Assembly (NCBI GenBank): GCA_014634225.1
Contig: BLFN01000473.1
Coordinates: 3,662,636-3,672,635, forward strand
Length of the DNA stretch: 10,000 bases
DNA from: Acropora yongei
Taxonomy: Eukaryota; Cnidaria; Anthozoa; Scleractinia; Acroporidae
Direction of reading: 5' to 3'
This document shows positions 1-7,623 of the stretch, one piece after another (positions within the stretch are counted from its first letter, which is position 1; each line of letters opens with the position of its first letter). The position numbers and the translations under genes were made by a program. The notes under the pieces were generated by a model. The model saw only the letters and a list, made by a program, of their open reading frames with translations. It made no database searches and was not told the DNA's origin.

Positions 1-34
1 TGTGTTTGATTATAAGCAATCATTGTGGTACTAG

Positions 35-118
35 TACTGTTTGTCAAACATCAAAGGGTTGATGGGTGCTGTTCCTGCCTTATTCCCACTGATCTTCTAC
101 ATCAGTGCTAGGAACAAG
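35..118 (+). CDS. Gene 1 exon A: TM6 region of MFSD12-like protein
   Basis: The open frame reads GLMGAVPALFPLIFYISARN, which fits the family block around TM6 (GAVFSLLFHLGTRE in vertebrate MFSD12, from memory). The frame is closed by TAG at 32-34. That TAG also supplies a possible acceptor (ctag, exon start 35, phase 0); a second possible acceptor is AG at 55-56. The best donor is AAG|GTGTAA at 119, which ends the exon in phase 0. A weaker GT at 105 would end it with one extra base. The exact limits are therefore uncertain, but the frame is not, because the other two frames hit stops within the exon. Confidence 0.6.
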
Positions 119-3100
119 GTGTAATCAATGATATTTGCACAAATCTTGCTTTTTGCTGACTGGAAAAATATTTCACTTCCTCCCAACTAGAAATCAGAGT
201 CCAGACTTTGTTGTAATCGATTGATCTTGTATGTAAACTTTGAAACTTTTTAGCCTTGTCAGTCACTTGGTGAATCCAAAACAGCTCTTCAAAAGAAGTG
301 CATTTTATTTTGTGTCACCCTTGAGGGACTTAGCTTCACCGTGAGTCACATGCACTGCAATGCACTTGCCTTTAAAGATGTACTTCCTTCTCTTTTGTAT
401 TGGTGTGTGAAGAGGAGAGCCTAAACACTTAAAATTTATAATACTCTTCCACTAATGGAATGATCTTTTACTGTTTACAGAACAAGGCAAGGCCAAAGCA
501 AAAACTGTGTCACCAGATTCTCTTGAATGCAAGGAGTTGGAAAAGCAAACACTTGAAATAATTGAGCTTCAAAGAGAAGCAACACCTGATGAAAATAAAC
601 ACAAAATGACATGGAAAGAGTGGTTTAAAAATCCAGATTTCTACAAGGTGACAGGCTGTGTGAAACATTTTGTTGTATGCTGTTTTTTAGTAATTAAAGC
701 TAATGCAAAAAAATCACAGTTAATGAATGGCCAAACTTGGCTGCAAACTGCCAACATCTTAAATACAATAATAGCAAATGCTATACATTATGAAATAGCC
801 AGTTCCTATTTTTAAACAAAGTAGGAGCAATTTGCAAATGGTTACCATATATAAACACCTGCAGATAAGCCACACCCTGAATTTAGCTGCTCAAATTGTG
901 GAAACATGGTTTTTTTGATAGAAATTTAAAAAAATCCAAAGTCAAGACTTTGGAAGTCATCTTCACCCACTGTTCATTGAACTATTAACATTGGAACATG
1001 AACAGAAAAATATTAAATATTTCAAAGTCCTATACCCACAATTTTAGCACTTATTGTAATGAACATCGTTTCTACCAGCTTTGACATAATGATTGATCTT
1101 TTTCTGGTATTTGTTGTGAGGAACGTCTTCATTCAACAAAGTTTTTTGATAGCTCTTTGCATTAAAACAAGAACAAAATTTTTTGGGAAAAAAGGTGCAG
1201 CTTATCTGCGGGTGTTTTCGGGAAAAATAGGGGACAATGACTTGTCAAGGAATCATTGGGTAATTTGCAATGTTTGACTGTTTGTATGGCTATCTTGCTT
1301 CTATTTTATCTTGATAATTATAATTTTATGTGTGCACATTTTTCTCCCTCAATTGCAATTTTAGCTTGTATTTATTTACATGGCTACACAAAATATAGTG
1401 AATCTAAGCCAGTCATATTTTCCGATGTACTTGACAGAGACACTTCATTTCCAAAAGGTAATCTTGTTTGTTATCATTTTCTTTATAATATATGTTCTTA
1501 TTTTGTGTTCTTACAAGAGTGTATGATCTGTTAAAATTATTGATGTCCTGGTGGAATATTGCCAATAAACACTCCATTTTCCTCCATCAAGTTGATCTTG
1601 TCCATATAAGCTTGGTGGGTTCTCTTCATAGTATCCTCTACTTGGTATCTGTTTCTAGCACCAAATCTCCTTTTCTGTAATGAAAGATATTGATGGCCAT
1701 AAAAATATAAGAACATGCAGACATTATAGTTGTCCTAGATGATGCAGTCTGCCAGTGGACTTTTATTTTAGCCATGCGCTGCTGTTTCTTGTCTTTAAGC
1801 CCTCTTAATTTGTATGTTCCTGTGGCTGTAAGATTAAGGACTGTTGAAGTTGTTGGCTCATGTGCATGCCACAGTGGTCTCTCATAGTTCCTTCTTTGTA
1901 GAAGCTGAATAAAATGATACCTAACAAATATTACTAATAGGGAGTTATCATTATTTCCTTAACAGGAAGCCATTGCTTACTTTCCTCTTATGATCCTCAT
2001 CAGTGGTATTTTGATGAGTACTGGAATCAAACATTTAAACAGATACTTTTCCAACAAGGTTGGTTTATTACGGTTCCTTAGCTTTTTGTTTGAAATACTG
2101 CAATATTGTTTTGGGGAATCTTTGTTTACAAATTTTGCTATATTAGTATTAGGTCATCATACAGTTCACCGGTTACCCTCAGCACTGAATATTGAAATTG
2201 CATCCTACAATCTTCTATGTCTGAGGGTATACCTGCTAATCCTGGTGCAAGTTTACGTAATTTACGTTCATTTGCAGTTTGGCCATTCACCAGTTTTTGA
2301 TTTGTTGACACCCCACCAATATCAGACCAGGAAGTCTGAAATATGAGATGCCGTTTTAACTTTTGAGGCCATTTTGTGCAATAAGTTAGAAAAACCCATG
2401 TGCTAATGGGGTTAACTGAAAAAATCGAGTTCAGTAAAGATTCCCCCTTTGTTGTGCAAGCAAAGGGTGTAGTTCTTCTTTTAAAGGAAACGTATTGAGC
2501 CTTTCCTTTATCTTCGTCCCAACAATGCGAATGAGAAGGCAATGTCACAAACACAAGCTATTTTTTGCAGGTATTGTTCTGTGCTGGTACAATAATTGTG
2601 GTTGGTTGTTCCGCATGGTTTTATTTTACGCCTCTGTCACATAGAGATATGATTTATGCTCCAACAATAATCATGGGCTGTGGTAACTCCATCATGATAG
2701 TGACGTCATTGGCCATGGTCGCGGATATCATCGGTGATGATAAAGTAGGTGGCATGTTTAGCTGCAGCTGTTGTGTAGGAAGCACTATGTGATTTAGTCA
2801 TAGTAGAGGCTCTTAAATATGTACCTCTAGTATAATATTTTCATTTGGCAACGTTTTTTGAACAACATATTTTAGACCAGTGAACAACACTTAGACCAAA
2901 AGTTCAGTGACATACTAGTAAAATGCAGTAACTACAAACGTGGAAGCCCCCCTTAAACATACTGTACTTGGTACTGAACAGAAAAAAACAAACCAGAAAA
3001 GAATTTGGAGACACAACAGAATAGATTCATTTCTATTTCAACCAATGGAAAGTTCTAAAGCCACTAGGTGGTCACCAGTTAAAACAATGGGTGTGTTTTT

Positions 3101-3968
3101 AACCGCTCTACTGAGCATTAGATTCTGGAAAAACCCACAGCTGTAGGGATTTCACTAATCTAGTTTACTCCTTGTTCTGCAGAAATCCAGTGGTTTTGTT
3201 TATGGTGTGTGTGCGTTGATGGACAAACTATCCCTTGGCTTCATTATTTTAGCATTGCAAGAAAATTACCCACAGCAAGACTCGACAGCTGGGTATGTCA
3301 CACTTTCATAGCTTTATATTTATGGCGGAATACATGAATTTCATTCGCTCTAATATCAGGAAACATGAAAAAAAATCAAGAGAAAACCACGTGATAGTGT
3401 TCTGCTAACTTTTGGAGCCCTTACCCAGCACACTCACAAAATGGTTTATTTTTAGATGTGATTTACGCGCGAAAACAAACTTAAGCAGCACTTAAGCCAA
3501 TCAGGAGAGGCTAAGGCATCTTTCATCACTTCAGTGACTACTTCGGGAGAAATTTCGGAAATTTTTGTCCAGGGTTACCGCATCCAGGCAACTTATTTCA
3601 GCGGTAGTGTCCGAAAAATAGTGTATGTATTGGGAAGCCCACTAAGGCCAGAGGAACGCCCTTGCCTAATTCATTTTGGGAAGTATGCAAGAGTACATCT
3701 GAAAGTATGGACACTTGTGTGCGACAGTAGCTGCGCACCCAGCCTCTAGCGTTCAAGTAATTAGGAATTATCAACGTTAAGTTGCTCATTTAATGTCATC
3801 CGGATTTCGCCTTTTTTCAGACCTTGTGGGGAACCCTGTGCGTTTTATCTCAGGGGCGCTTTTTCTGTGTTTCCTGGTGTAGAGGCTTTGTTAGCTTTCC
3901 TGGTTGTTGTCTTTCTTTATCATCCGGAGAAAAGGAAAGACGTGAAACGAAGAATGACAGGTTGGTAA
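35..3968 (+). CDS. MFSD12-like transporter, 3' half of a split gene (7 exons)
   Basis: The gene encodes a major facilitator superfamily carrier of the MFSD12 type. In vertebrates MFSD12 acts in lysosome and melanosome membranes and is needed for cysteine import; the substrate here is inferred only by family. Exons are 35-118, 481 or 492-647, 1365-1457, 1966-2058, 2571-2744, 3183-3292 and 3821-3968. Joined, they give about 285 residues covering the end of TM6, a charged cytosolic loop, TM7-TM12 and the tail. Blocks that match the family as I remember it are IVNLSQSYFPMYLTETL, VTSLAMVADIIG and the FVYG...DK block. All introns are GT-AG, and phases agree from exon 2 onward. The first half (TM1-TM5) lies upstream of the window. 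No frameshift or stop is seen in the visible exons. Family assignment is strong; orthology to vertebrate MFSD12 rather than a paralogue is not settled. Confidence 0.9.
119..480 (+). other. Gene 1 intron A-B
   Basis: AT-rich sequence with no recognisable gene or repeat. It ends in a pyrimidine-rich tract and cag at 480. Confidence 0.6.
481..647 (+). CDS. Gene 1 exon B: cytosolic loop between TM6 and TM7
   Basis: A good acceptor (ctgtttacag) ends at 480. The frame encodes a lysine/glutamate-rich hydrophilic loop ending in TWKEWFKNPDFYK, the conserved lead-in to TM7 (W..WL..P.FY in vertebrate MFSD12). The donor is AAG|GTGACA and the exon ends in phase 0. If the exon starts at 481, two bases must be completed by the previous exon, which disagrees with the favoured donor at 119. 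Using the downstream AG at 490-491 (exon start 492) restores phase 0. Using the donor at 105 with the acceptor at 480 also keeps the frame. Confidence 0.8.
648..1364 (+). other. Gene 1 intron B-C
   Basis: 717 bp bounded by GTGACA and tttag. I see no exon, RNA gene or clear repeat in it on either strand. The open frames at 1059-1277 and 1256-1534 show no family features, apart from the second overlapping exon C out of frame. Confidence 0.75.
1365..1457 (+). CDS. Gene 1 exon C: TM7 with the family signature
   Basis: The acceptor is preceded by ttgcaattttag and the donor is AAG|GTAATC; the exon is 93 nt, phase 0 at both ends. It encodes 31 residues including IVNLSQSYFPMYLTETL, almost identical to the TM7 block of vertebrate MFSD12 (IVNLSQTYIPMYLTETL, recalled). 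This is the single strongest family marker in the window. It is too short to stand out as an ORF and lacks a useful start codon. Confidence 0.93.
1537..1674 (-). CDS. Antisense gene last exon Z with stop
   Basis: Reading from 1674 down, the exon follows atctttcattacag and encodes KRRFGARNRYQVEDTMKR onward to NIPPGHQ, then TAA at 1539-1537. The acceptor is phase 0 and the composition is clearly protein-like. It lies in the intron between gene 1 exons C and D. Confidence 0.48.
   Translation of the reverse strand, partial: KRRFGARNRYQVEDTMKRTHQAYMDKINLMEENGVFIGNIPPGHQ
1537..2335 (-). CDS. Putative antisense gene, C-terminal part, interleaved with gene 1
   Basis: Three minus-strand segments form a continuous reading frame: 2335-2177 (53 codons), 1904-1761 (48 codons) and 1674-1537 (45 codons plus TAA). 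Each is an exact multiple of three and each acceptor is good (catatttcag, ttttattcag, tttcattacag). The first donor (AGG|GTAACC) is fair; the second (AAA|GTCCAC) is poor. The joined 146 residues are hydrophilic and rich in K, R, E and Q, for example ANERKLRKLAPGLAGIP, then TATGTYKLRGLKDKKQQR, then NRYQVEDTMKRTHQAYMDK, ending FIGNIPPGHQ. I do not recognise the protein. The helical, charged make-up suggests a soluble or cytoskeletal protein. No upstream exon or start codon was found. It could be a real gene, a gene fragment or a pseudogene. Confidence 0.5.
1761..1904 (-). CDS. Antisense gene exon Y
   Basis: Reading from 1904 down, the exon follows attttattcag and encodes 48 residues including RRNYERPLWHAHEPTTSTV and LKDKKQQRMAKIK. 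The donor at 1760 (GTCCAC) is weak. The frame stays open for 32 further codons past it, so the exon end is uncertain. Confidence 0.42.
1966..2058 (+). CDS. Gene 1 exon D: TM8
   Basis: The exon is 93 nt, phase 0 at both ends, bounded by ttccttaacag and AAG|GTTGGT. It encodes a hydrophobic helix (YFPLMILISGILMSTGIKHL) followed by NRYFSNK. It continues exon C exactly where the family has P.V.FLSGF..S. It sits between two putative minus-strand exons (2177-2335 and 1761-1904). Confidence 0.92.
2177..2335 (-). CDS. Antisense gene exon X
   Basis: Reading from 2335 down, the exon follows ctcatatttcag and encodes 53 residues beginning TSWSDIGGVSTNQKLVNGQT and ending DCRMQFQYSVLR, then donor GTAACC. 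It lies within a 417-nt minus-strand open stretch (2554-2138), long for such AT-rich DNA, in the intron between gene 1 exons D and E. Confidence 0.45.
2571..2744 (+). CDS. Gene 1 exon E: TM9 and TM10
   Basis: The exon is 174 nt (58 codons), phase 0 at both ends. The acceptor is ttttttgcag and the donor AAA|GTAGGT. It encodes two hydrophobic helices, the second ending in MIVTSLAMVADIIGDD, a near match to the MFSD12 block VTSLAMTADLIG (recalled). Confidence 0.93.
2745..3182 (+). other. Gene 1 intron E-F
   Basis: 438 bp bounded by GTAGGT and ctgcag. The 68-codon open frame at 2940-3146 shows no protein family features. I searched the minus strand here for upstream exons of the antisense gene and found none convincing. 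Confidence 0.75.
3183..3292 (+). CDS. Gene 1 exon F: TM11
   Basis: The exon is 110 nt, starting in phase 0 after ttgttctgcag and ending with two bases of a glycine codon at GG|GTATGT. It encodes KSSGFVYGVCALMDKLSLGF and onward, matching SG.FVYG....DK in the family, with the conserved aspartate-lysine pair in TM11. Confidence 0.92.
3293..3820 (+). other. Gene 1 intron F-G
   Basis: 528 bp bounded by GTATGT and ttttttcag. It contains a short palindrome-like run, CTTAAGCAGCACTTAAG, near 3480-3496 and a CCAAT pentamer next to it, but no supported gene. The open frames at 3534-3749 (+) and 3598-3789 (-) look like chance. Confidence 0.7.
3821..3968 (+). CDS. Gene 1 last exon G: TM12, tail and stop
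   Basis: The acceptor is cgccttttttcag. The first base completes the glycine codon left open by exon F. The exon encodes a short cysteine-containing loop (PCGEPC), a final hydrophobic helix (ALLAFLVVVFLYH) and a basic tail, EKRKDVKRRMTGW, then TAA at 3966-3968. This matches the family layout of a cysteine-containing loop, TM12 and a short basic cytosolic tail. No AATAAA polyadenylation signal is seen up to about 4300; a CATAAA at 4115-4120 lies inside the foldback element. Confidence 0.9.
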
Positions 3969-4027
3969 TTTGGTAATTTTGGCAAAATACCGCCAGCGAT
4001 GTTATATGGCCGGTATAGACCTGACTC

Positions 4028-4118
4028 TATGCCAATCATCCTCACTAGCCTCTTTTGCACGAACAAAATTTAAAAGAATTTTTGCTCTAAAGTGAGGCTA
4101 GTGAGAATGGTTAGCATA
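4028..4118. mobile_element. Foldback/MITE-like element with TA flanks
   Basis: The left arm 4028-4052 and right arm 4094-4118 are inverted copies, 22 of 25 positions matching, and all three differences are C/T. The similarity continues loosely inward (GAACAAAATT against GAGCAAAAATT in reverse), so almost the whole 91 bp can fold back. Both outer ends are TA, consistent with a TA target-site duplication as made by mariner-type elements. No coding capacity. Confidence 0.65.
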
Positions 4119-4448
4119 AAAGCAAAAGAATATTTCATTAGCTGCCATTTATGAAGATGGTCTATTCTTCTTGATTAGGAAACTGAGTTAACTGTAACAT
4201 ACAGTTTACATTTGTTTCCTGAAAGAAGAGTCTTTGAGGAATTTTTTAATGAGTGTCAAAGTTGTTATTGTTGAAATAGTGAATCAGGTTGGAGCAGCAG
4301 AACGCCACTTCATAGCTTTTCACATCTACTGTATCGAGAGAGAATTGATTCATACGTTGACTGAAGTAGAACGAGAAAGGAAAAAAAATACCTTGGCGCA
4401 AAGGAAGGAAGCGACAGCAAATTTGTCCCCAATAGGCCATTTCTGAAG

Positions 4449-4551
4449 TACCTTTGACCTCGTCTTAAAAGCGAGTCCTTTCATCTGATAGTTAGTTTTA
4501 ATTTGTATGTGATGAGCACCCGGACTCGCTTTGAAAACAAGGCCAAAGGTA
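4449..4551. mobile_element. Short TIR element flanked by TA
   Basis: The inverted arms 4451-4478 and 4522-4549 match at 24 of 28 positions (ends CCTTTG...CAAAGG, core AAAGCGAGTCC). TA dinucleotides abut both ends at 4449-4450 and 4550-4551. The unit is 99 bp plus the duplication, non-coding, and fits a miniature inverted-repeat element mobilised by a mariner/Tc1-type transposase. Confidence 0.65.
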
Positions 4552-4731
4552 ATTCGGAAATAGCGTACTGATTTTGTGTCGTGTTAATAAGATGCATGGC
4601 GACCAAAATAAGACTCACGCAATGTCCTCTTACCCTTCTACACGCAAACAGTAAACCTCATTCTAAACCAAAGAATAACTTCAAAGGACACTTTGTGACG
4701 GTTATAAAGTGAGCGCACGACCCAAGCGAGT

Positions 4732-4962
4732 CCGGGGCGCCCTGTTTCTCGGAATGGCCCGAGAACTTTTCGGGCTGGAAAAGCCAGTTGTCATACTGCA
4801 ATCCACTTGTTTTCAAAAGCTGATCTTTTAGCATGTTTTTAATGTAAAGAAAACGAAAAGGATTGCGATGTATGATGGCTTTGAACCTCGGCGATATGAA
4901 GGGAATTGTGGCACTCGAAATAGGCCCGGAAAGTGTCGGTACTTTTGAGAAACAGGCCCCGG
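4732..4962. mobile_element. 231-bp terminal-inverted-repeat element, copy 1
   Basis: The ends are CCGGGGC at 4732-4738 and GCCCCGG at 4956-4962, followed inward by CTGTTTCTC and its inverse GAGAAACAG. The inner part contains CCCGAGAACTTTTCGGG at 4758-4774, itself nearly palindromic. A related 231-bp copy lies at 9369-9599. It is non-coding; the open frames crossing it are incidental. From memory this resembles a repeat family abundant in stony corals. Confidence 0.7.
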
Positions 4963-5018
4963 TACAGAGCTGGCTTCCCTTTTGGTTTAGTAGTGAGCGG
5001 TCGATTTTGTCTTTGAGA

Positions 5019-5385
5019 CAAAATCTGGACTAATTTCGGCAAAGGAACAAAACAGCAGAATCTCTACTGAACTACGTTTGTCAACCTTTTATCTCAAAGT
5101 TGTTGGCGAAGAAGACGTCGTAGATGATGATACAGACTTTGCAGTATTACCATTTCTGAAATCGACAGAGGTTTAACAGCTCGAATATGCTTTAATCAGC
5201 TGTTTCAAGAGATATGGTGATGATATAAAGAGCGAAGAAGCAGTGTGATTTGTCACCGGTTTAACGTTGCAGTCTTCCAAACCTTACGAAGATCCGCAGA
5301 AGTTCGAACTGAACAATTGATAAAATTTTTATTGGAGCAATGTCAACTCGTTGTTAAAACTAGAGCCGAAGAAATTTTTTCTTAA
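5019..5385 (+). other. Possible decayed coding relic
   Basis: A frame without ATG is open for about 55 codons up to a stop near 5175 (contains KVVGEEDVVDDDTDFAVLPF), then continues in the same frame past stops with protein-like text (ISCFKRYGDDIKSEEAV, FVTGLTLQSSKPYEDPQKF). A second frame is open from about 5230 to 5385 (for example FLLEQCQLVVKTRAEEIF). No family is recognised. It could be a worn-out transposon or gene fragment, or chance. Confidence 0.25.
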
Positions 5386-5971
5386 TGTTTAGCAGCTATT
5401 GTTATTTATCTCGCACCGAAATTAAATGGGCTTGACACTTCCTTGTTTTCAGGGGAGGGAATATTATTAATCAAATTGATTAGTACGAAAATGAAATCTA
5501 CATGGGAATAGTTTAAACCGGGCCTAGTGAGGCTTGTCAATTCTTTAAGTGGTGTATCCGTCGACGTCAACTAAATTAAGTCATTAAATTTTACGATTTA
5601 TGATATAAGTCAATAGAAATTGATGTGGTGTAATATTTGAGTTATTTACTGAAATGAGTACAATAAGCTTTTTCTTTTCCGCCCTGATTCCTAAGGCCTG
5701 TTGTACAAGTTGCAGTTCAAAAATCGCTGTGTTATACCAGTGTGATGTTACTTCTTTTTTCTGTGCCTCAGTGGCGCAAGGGTTTGCAACTTGCACAGAA
5801 CTTTCTGCAACCTGAGTGCGAAAAAACTTTGTTTTCATTACATCTGTGATATTGAAAAGCCATCCTCTATTTTTTCCCTATGATACGTACAAGTGTGTCT
5901 TGCTATGGTGTACGCATAAATTTTGCTAACTTACCCCCCCCCTACAAAGAAAGCTACAATTCGTTCGTTAT
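5386..5971. other. Intergenic stretch without supported genes
   Basis: Contains a minus-strand open frame (5838-5584, 84 codons, with a true ATG) that matches no family I know, and a C9 run at 5934-5942. Nothing else is supportable. Confidence 0.6.
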
Positions 5972-6128
5972 AGAGCGTTTGCATGTGACGTCACGACGGC
6001 CATAAACAAAGGAACAGCAGCCATGTTGGTGGCCCCAATTAATCCTCCAGGAATTGGACTCGGTTCTTAACGTGTTCTTTTGTTCTGGTGAAAAACATAC
6101 TGATTGATCACGTGAGTGAAAACACTAT
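5972..6128. repeat. Probable interspersed repeat with TGACGTCA and CACGTG
   Basis: The segment runs from GAGCGTTTGCATGTGACGTC through a GGCCAT...GCCATGTTGGTG part to TGATCACGTGAGTGAAAACA. The two ends are loosely inverted copies of each other (TGACGTCACATGCAAACGC against TGATCACGTGAGTGAAAACAC). From memory, sequences of this pattern recur widely in coral genomes. It includes a perfect CRE octamer at 5986-5993. No coding potential. Confidence 0.5.
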
Positions 6129-6699
6129 ATGTTTCATTATGATTACGCGAAATACCAGATTACCATTTCTGTCACTTTTCAAAATCTACCCACTTCTCGA
6201 ATATCACGTATTGTGTTCAAACCATTTTTCTTTTTCTACAAGAGCGCTTGCGCAATTGCAGATGTACATCGTACCGAGACACACTCGAAAACAACACATG
6301 GAGAAAATATTCTAGAGCATTGTTTTGTGTTTATAGAAATTGCCACTTATCATACATTGAACTGAGTGGTCAAAAGGATCTGTCACCTGGGGACTATGGG
6401 CCGACATTTATCTCCCTCACTGCCTGGAGACGAGTACTGCCGTCTTGGTATTTTGTTTGCGCATGTGCAGTTTCCTTAGAACTTCTTACCATATTTGCGG
6501 TTACAGGAATCCCTAGAGTTGAGCATATGTATCCCTTGGTTATATTAAACACTACTTGTGACTTTTTTCAAGAAGACACTGAAAGGTGTCGACAAGAGGC
6601 CATTTTTGTCACTTTGAGACTTCCGTTATTTCCCTGATATTTGGTCTTTTATCGAAACTCTTGTTACAAAAAATTAACACTAGATGGTTCTGGAATCCA

Positions 6700-6720
6700 T
6701 AAATACAAATTTTGTATTTA
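6700..6720. repeat. 21-bp perfect palindrome
   Basis: TAAATACAAA, one T, then TTTGTATTTA: ten perfectly paired bases on each side of one central base. No larger element is visible around it. Confidence 0.5.
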
Positions 6721-6875
6721 AGAACGAGTAAGTAGTACCTCTGAACGTCACCGTGTTGTACCATGACGAGTTACCTTGAGATTCTTCGCCCGTGGATAGC
6801 CTTGGCACCAGTCGGCTCTCGACCAATGATGTGGAGGGCTTCCTTGTGTCTTTTTGTCTTTGTGTCGTGTAAGTT

Positions 6876-6887
6876 TGCGCATGCGCA
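6876..6887. promoter_or_regulatory. Perfect NRF1-type palindrome TGCGCATGCGCA
   Basis: The 12-mer exactly fits the animal NRF1 consensus YGCGCAYGCGCR, in otherwise AT-rich DNA about 740 bp upstream of the gene 2 start. A related half-match, TGCGCATGTGCA, occurs near 6458. Binding and promoter activity are inferred only. Confidence 0.4.
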
Positions 6888-7623
6888 TTTGTTGAAGTAC
6901 CGTTATCGTTAGTTTCAATAGGCAAAATAGAAAAAAGCATATCCACCTCACAGTGGTAAATTACAGAGCAATTTTCACTAGCAGTAGCTGTTCAAAATGA
7001 AATTTAGTTTTGAAACGGTCGTTATTAATTAACAAGAGTTCCGGAAGAAAGGTTGGAAACGTTTCAAATACATTTCTTTTACCAAATCACTTTAGGTTCT
7101 AAGATAGAAAACCAAATTGAATGGAATTCTTACAAACAGAATAATAATGATAAGAAAAACATCCGGCGATATTAATATTTGATTAACCACAGAAATTTCG
7201 GCGCTGATTGAATGTTCCCTTAGACCACCGGGGAACCTTCTTACTCCTCACTGTGAATTCTTCAATCTCATGTCAAAATTTGTTTTCTAGCGCAATCCAG
7301 TATCTGCGTCAATTAGGAAAGTTGTTGGTGTGAAATCGAGACGAACTGTTGCATAACAAACCGGAAAACGCCAGTGAAAAGGGAAACATTTCAGAACTTT
7401 TATTTGTGTCGTTTTGTTTTGAATTTGCAAGTGAAGGAAGTTTAATTACAAGAACCGAAAACATTTAAACATTTGAAGAGACTTAACTGAGATTTTAAAA
7501 GTACTTACGTCAAGGACACGAAACAAGAAAAAAAGTTTTCTTCCAGAAATCACTATATTGACCATTTTTACAGAGTAAAAGTGTACTGAAAAGCAAGTTT
7601 GATAGTAAAAGAGGGTAAAAAGT

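Larger units (their letters stand above)
6129..7623. other. Intergenic region upstream of gene 2
   Basis: No gene could be supported. Open frames at 6088-6637 on the plus strand and 6680-6951 on the minus strand lack family features. The region holds a 21-bp palindrome (6700-6720) and an NRF1-type site (6876-6887). The last few hundred bases should include the promoter and 5' UTR of gene 2, but I see no convincing TATA box or leader intron. Confidence 0.6.

Noticed and set aside
3534..3789. Open frames on both strands in the last intron of gene 1
   Set aside because: They show no family features, and the flanking exons F and G join exactly in frame without them.
5768..5800. Possible tRNA-type A box (TGGCGCAAGGG) suggesting a SINE
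   Set aside because: No B box at the proper distance and no cloverleaf or terminal tail.
5584..5838. 84-codon minus-strand open frame beginning with ATG, with a possible donor after about 63 codons
   Set aside because: No family resemblance, no partner exon found, and the composition is not convincing.
5934..5942. Run of nine C
   Set aside because: Simple homopolymer with no associated structure; possible sequencing-length error only.
6248..6637. 129-codon plus-strand open frame
   Set aside because: It starts at a TTG, has no recognisable domain, and shows no splice partners; a chance open frame or repeat sequence is more likely.
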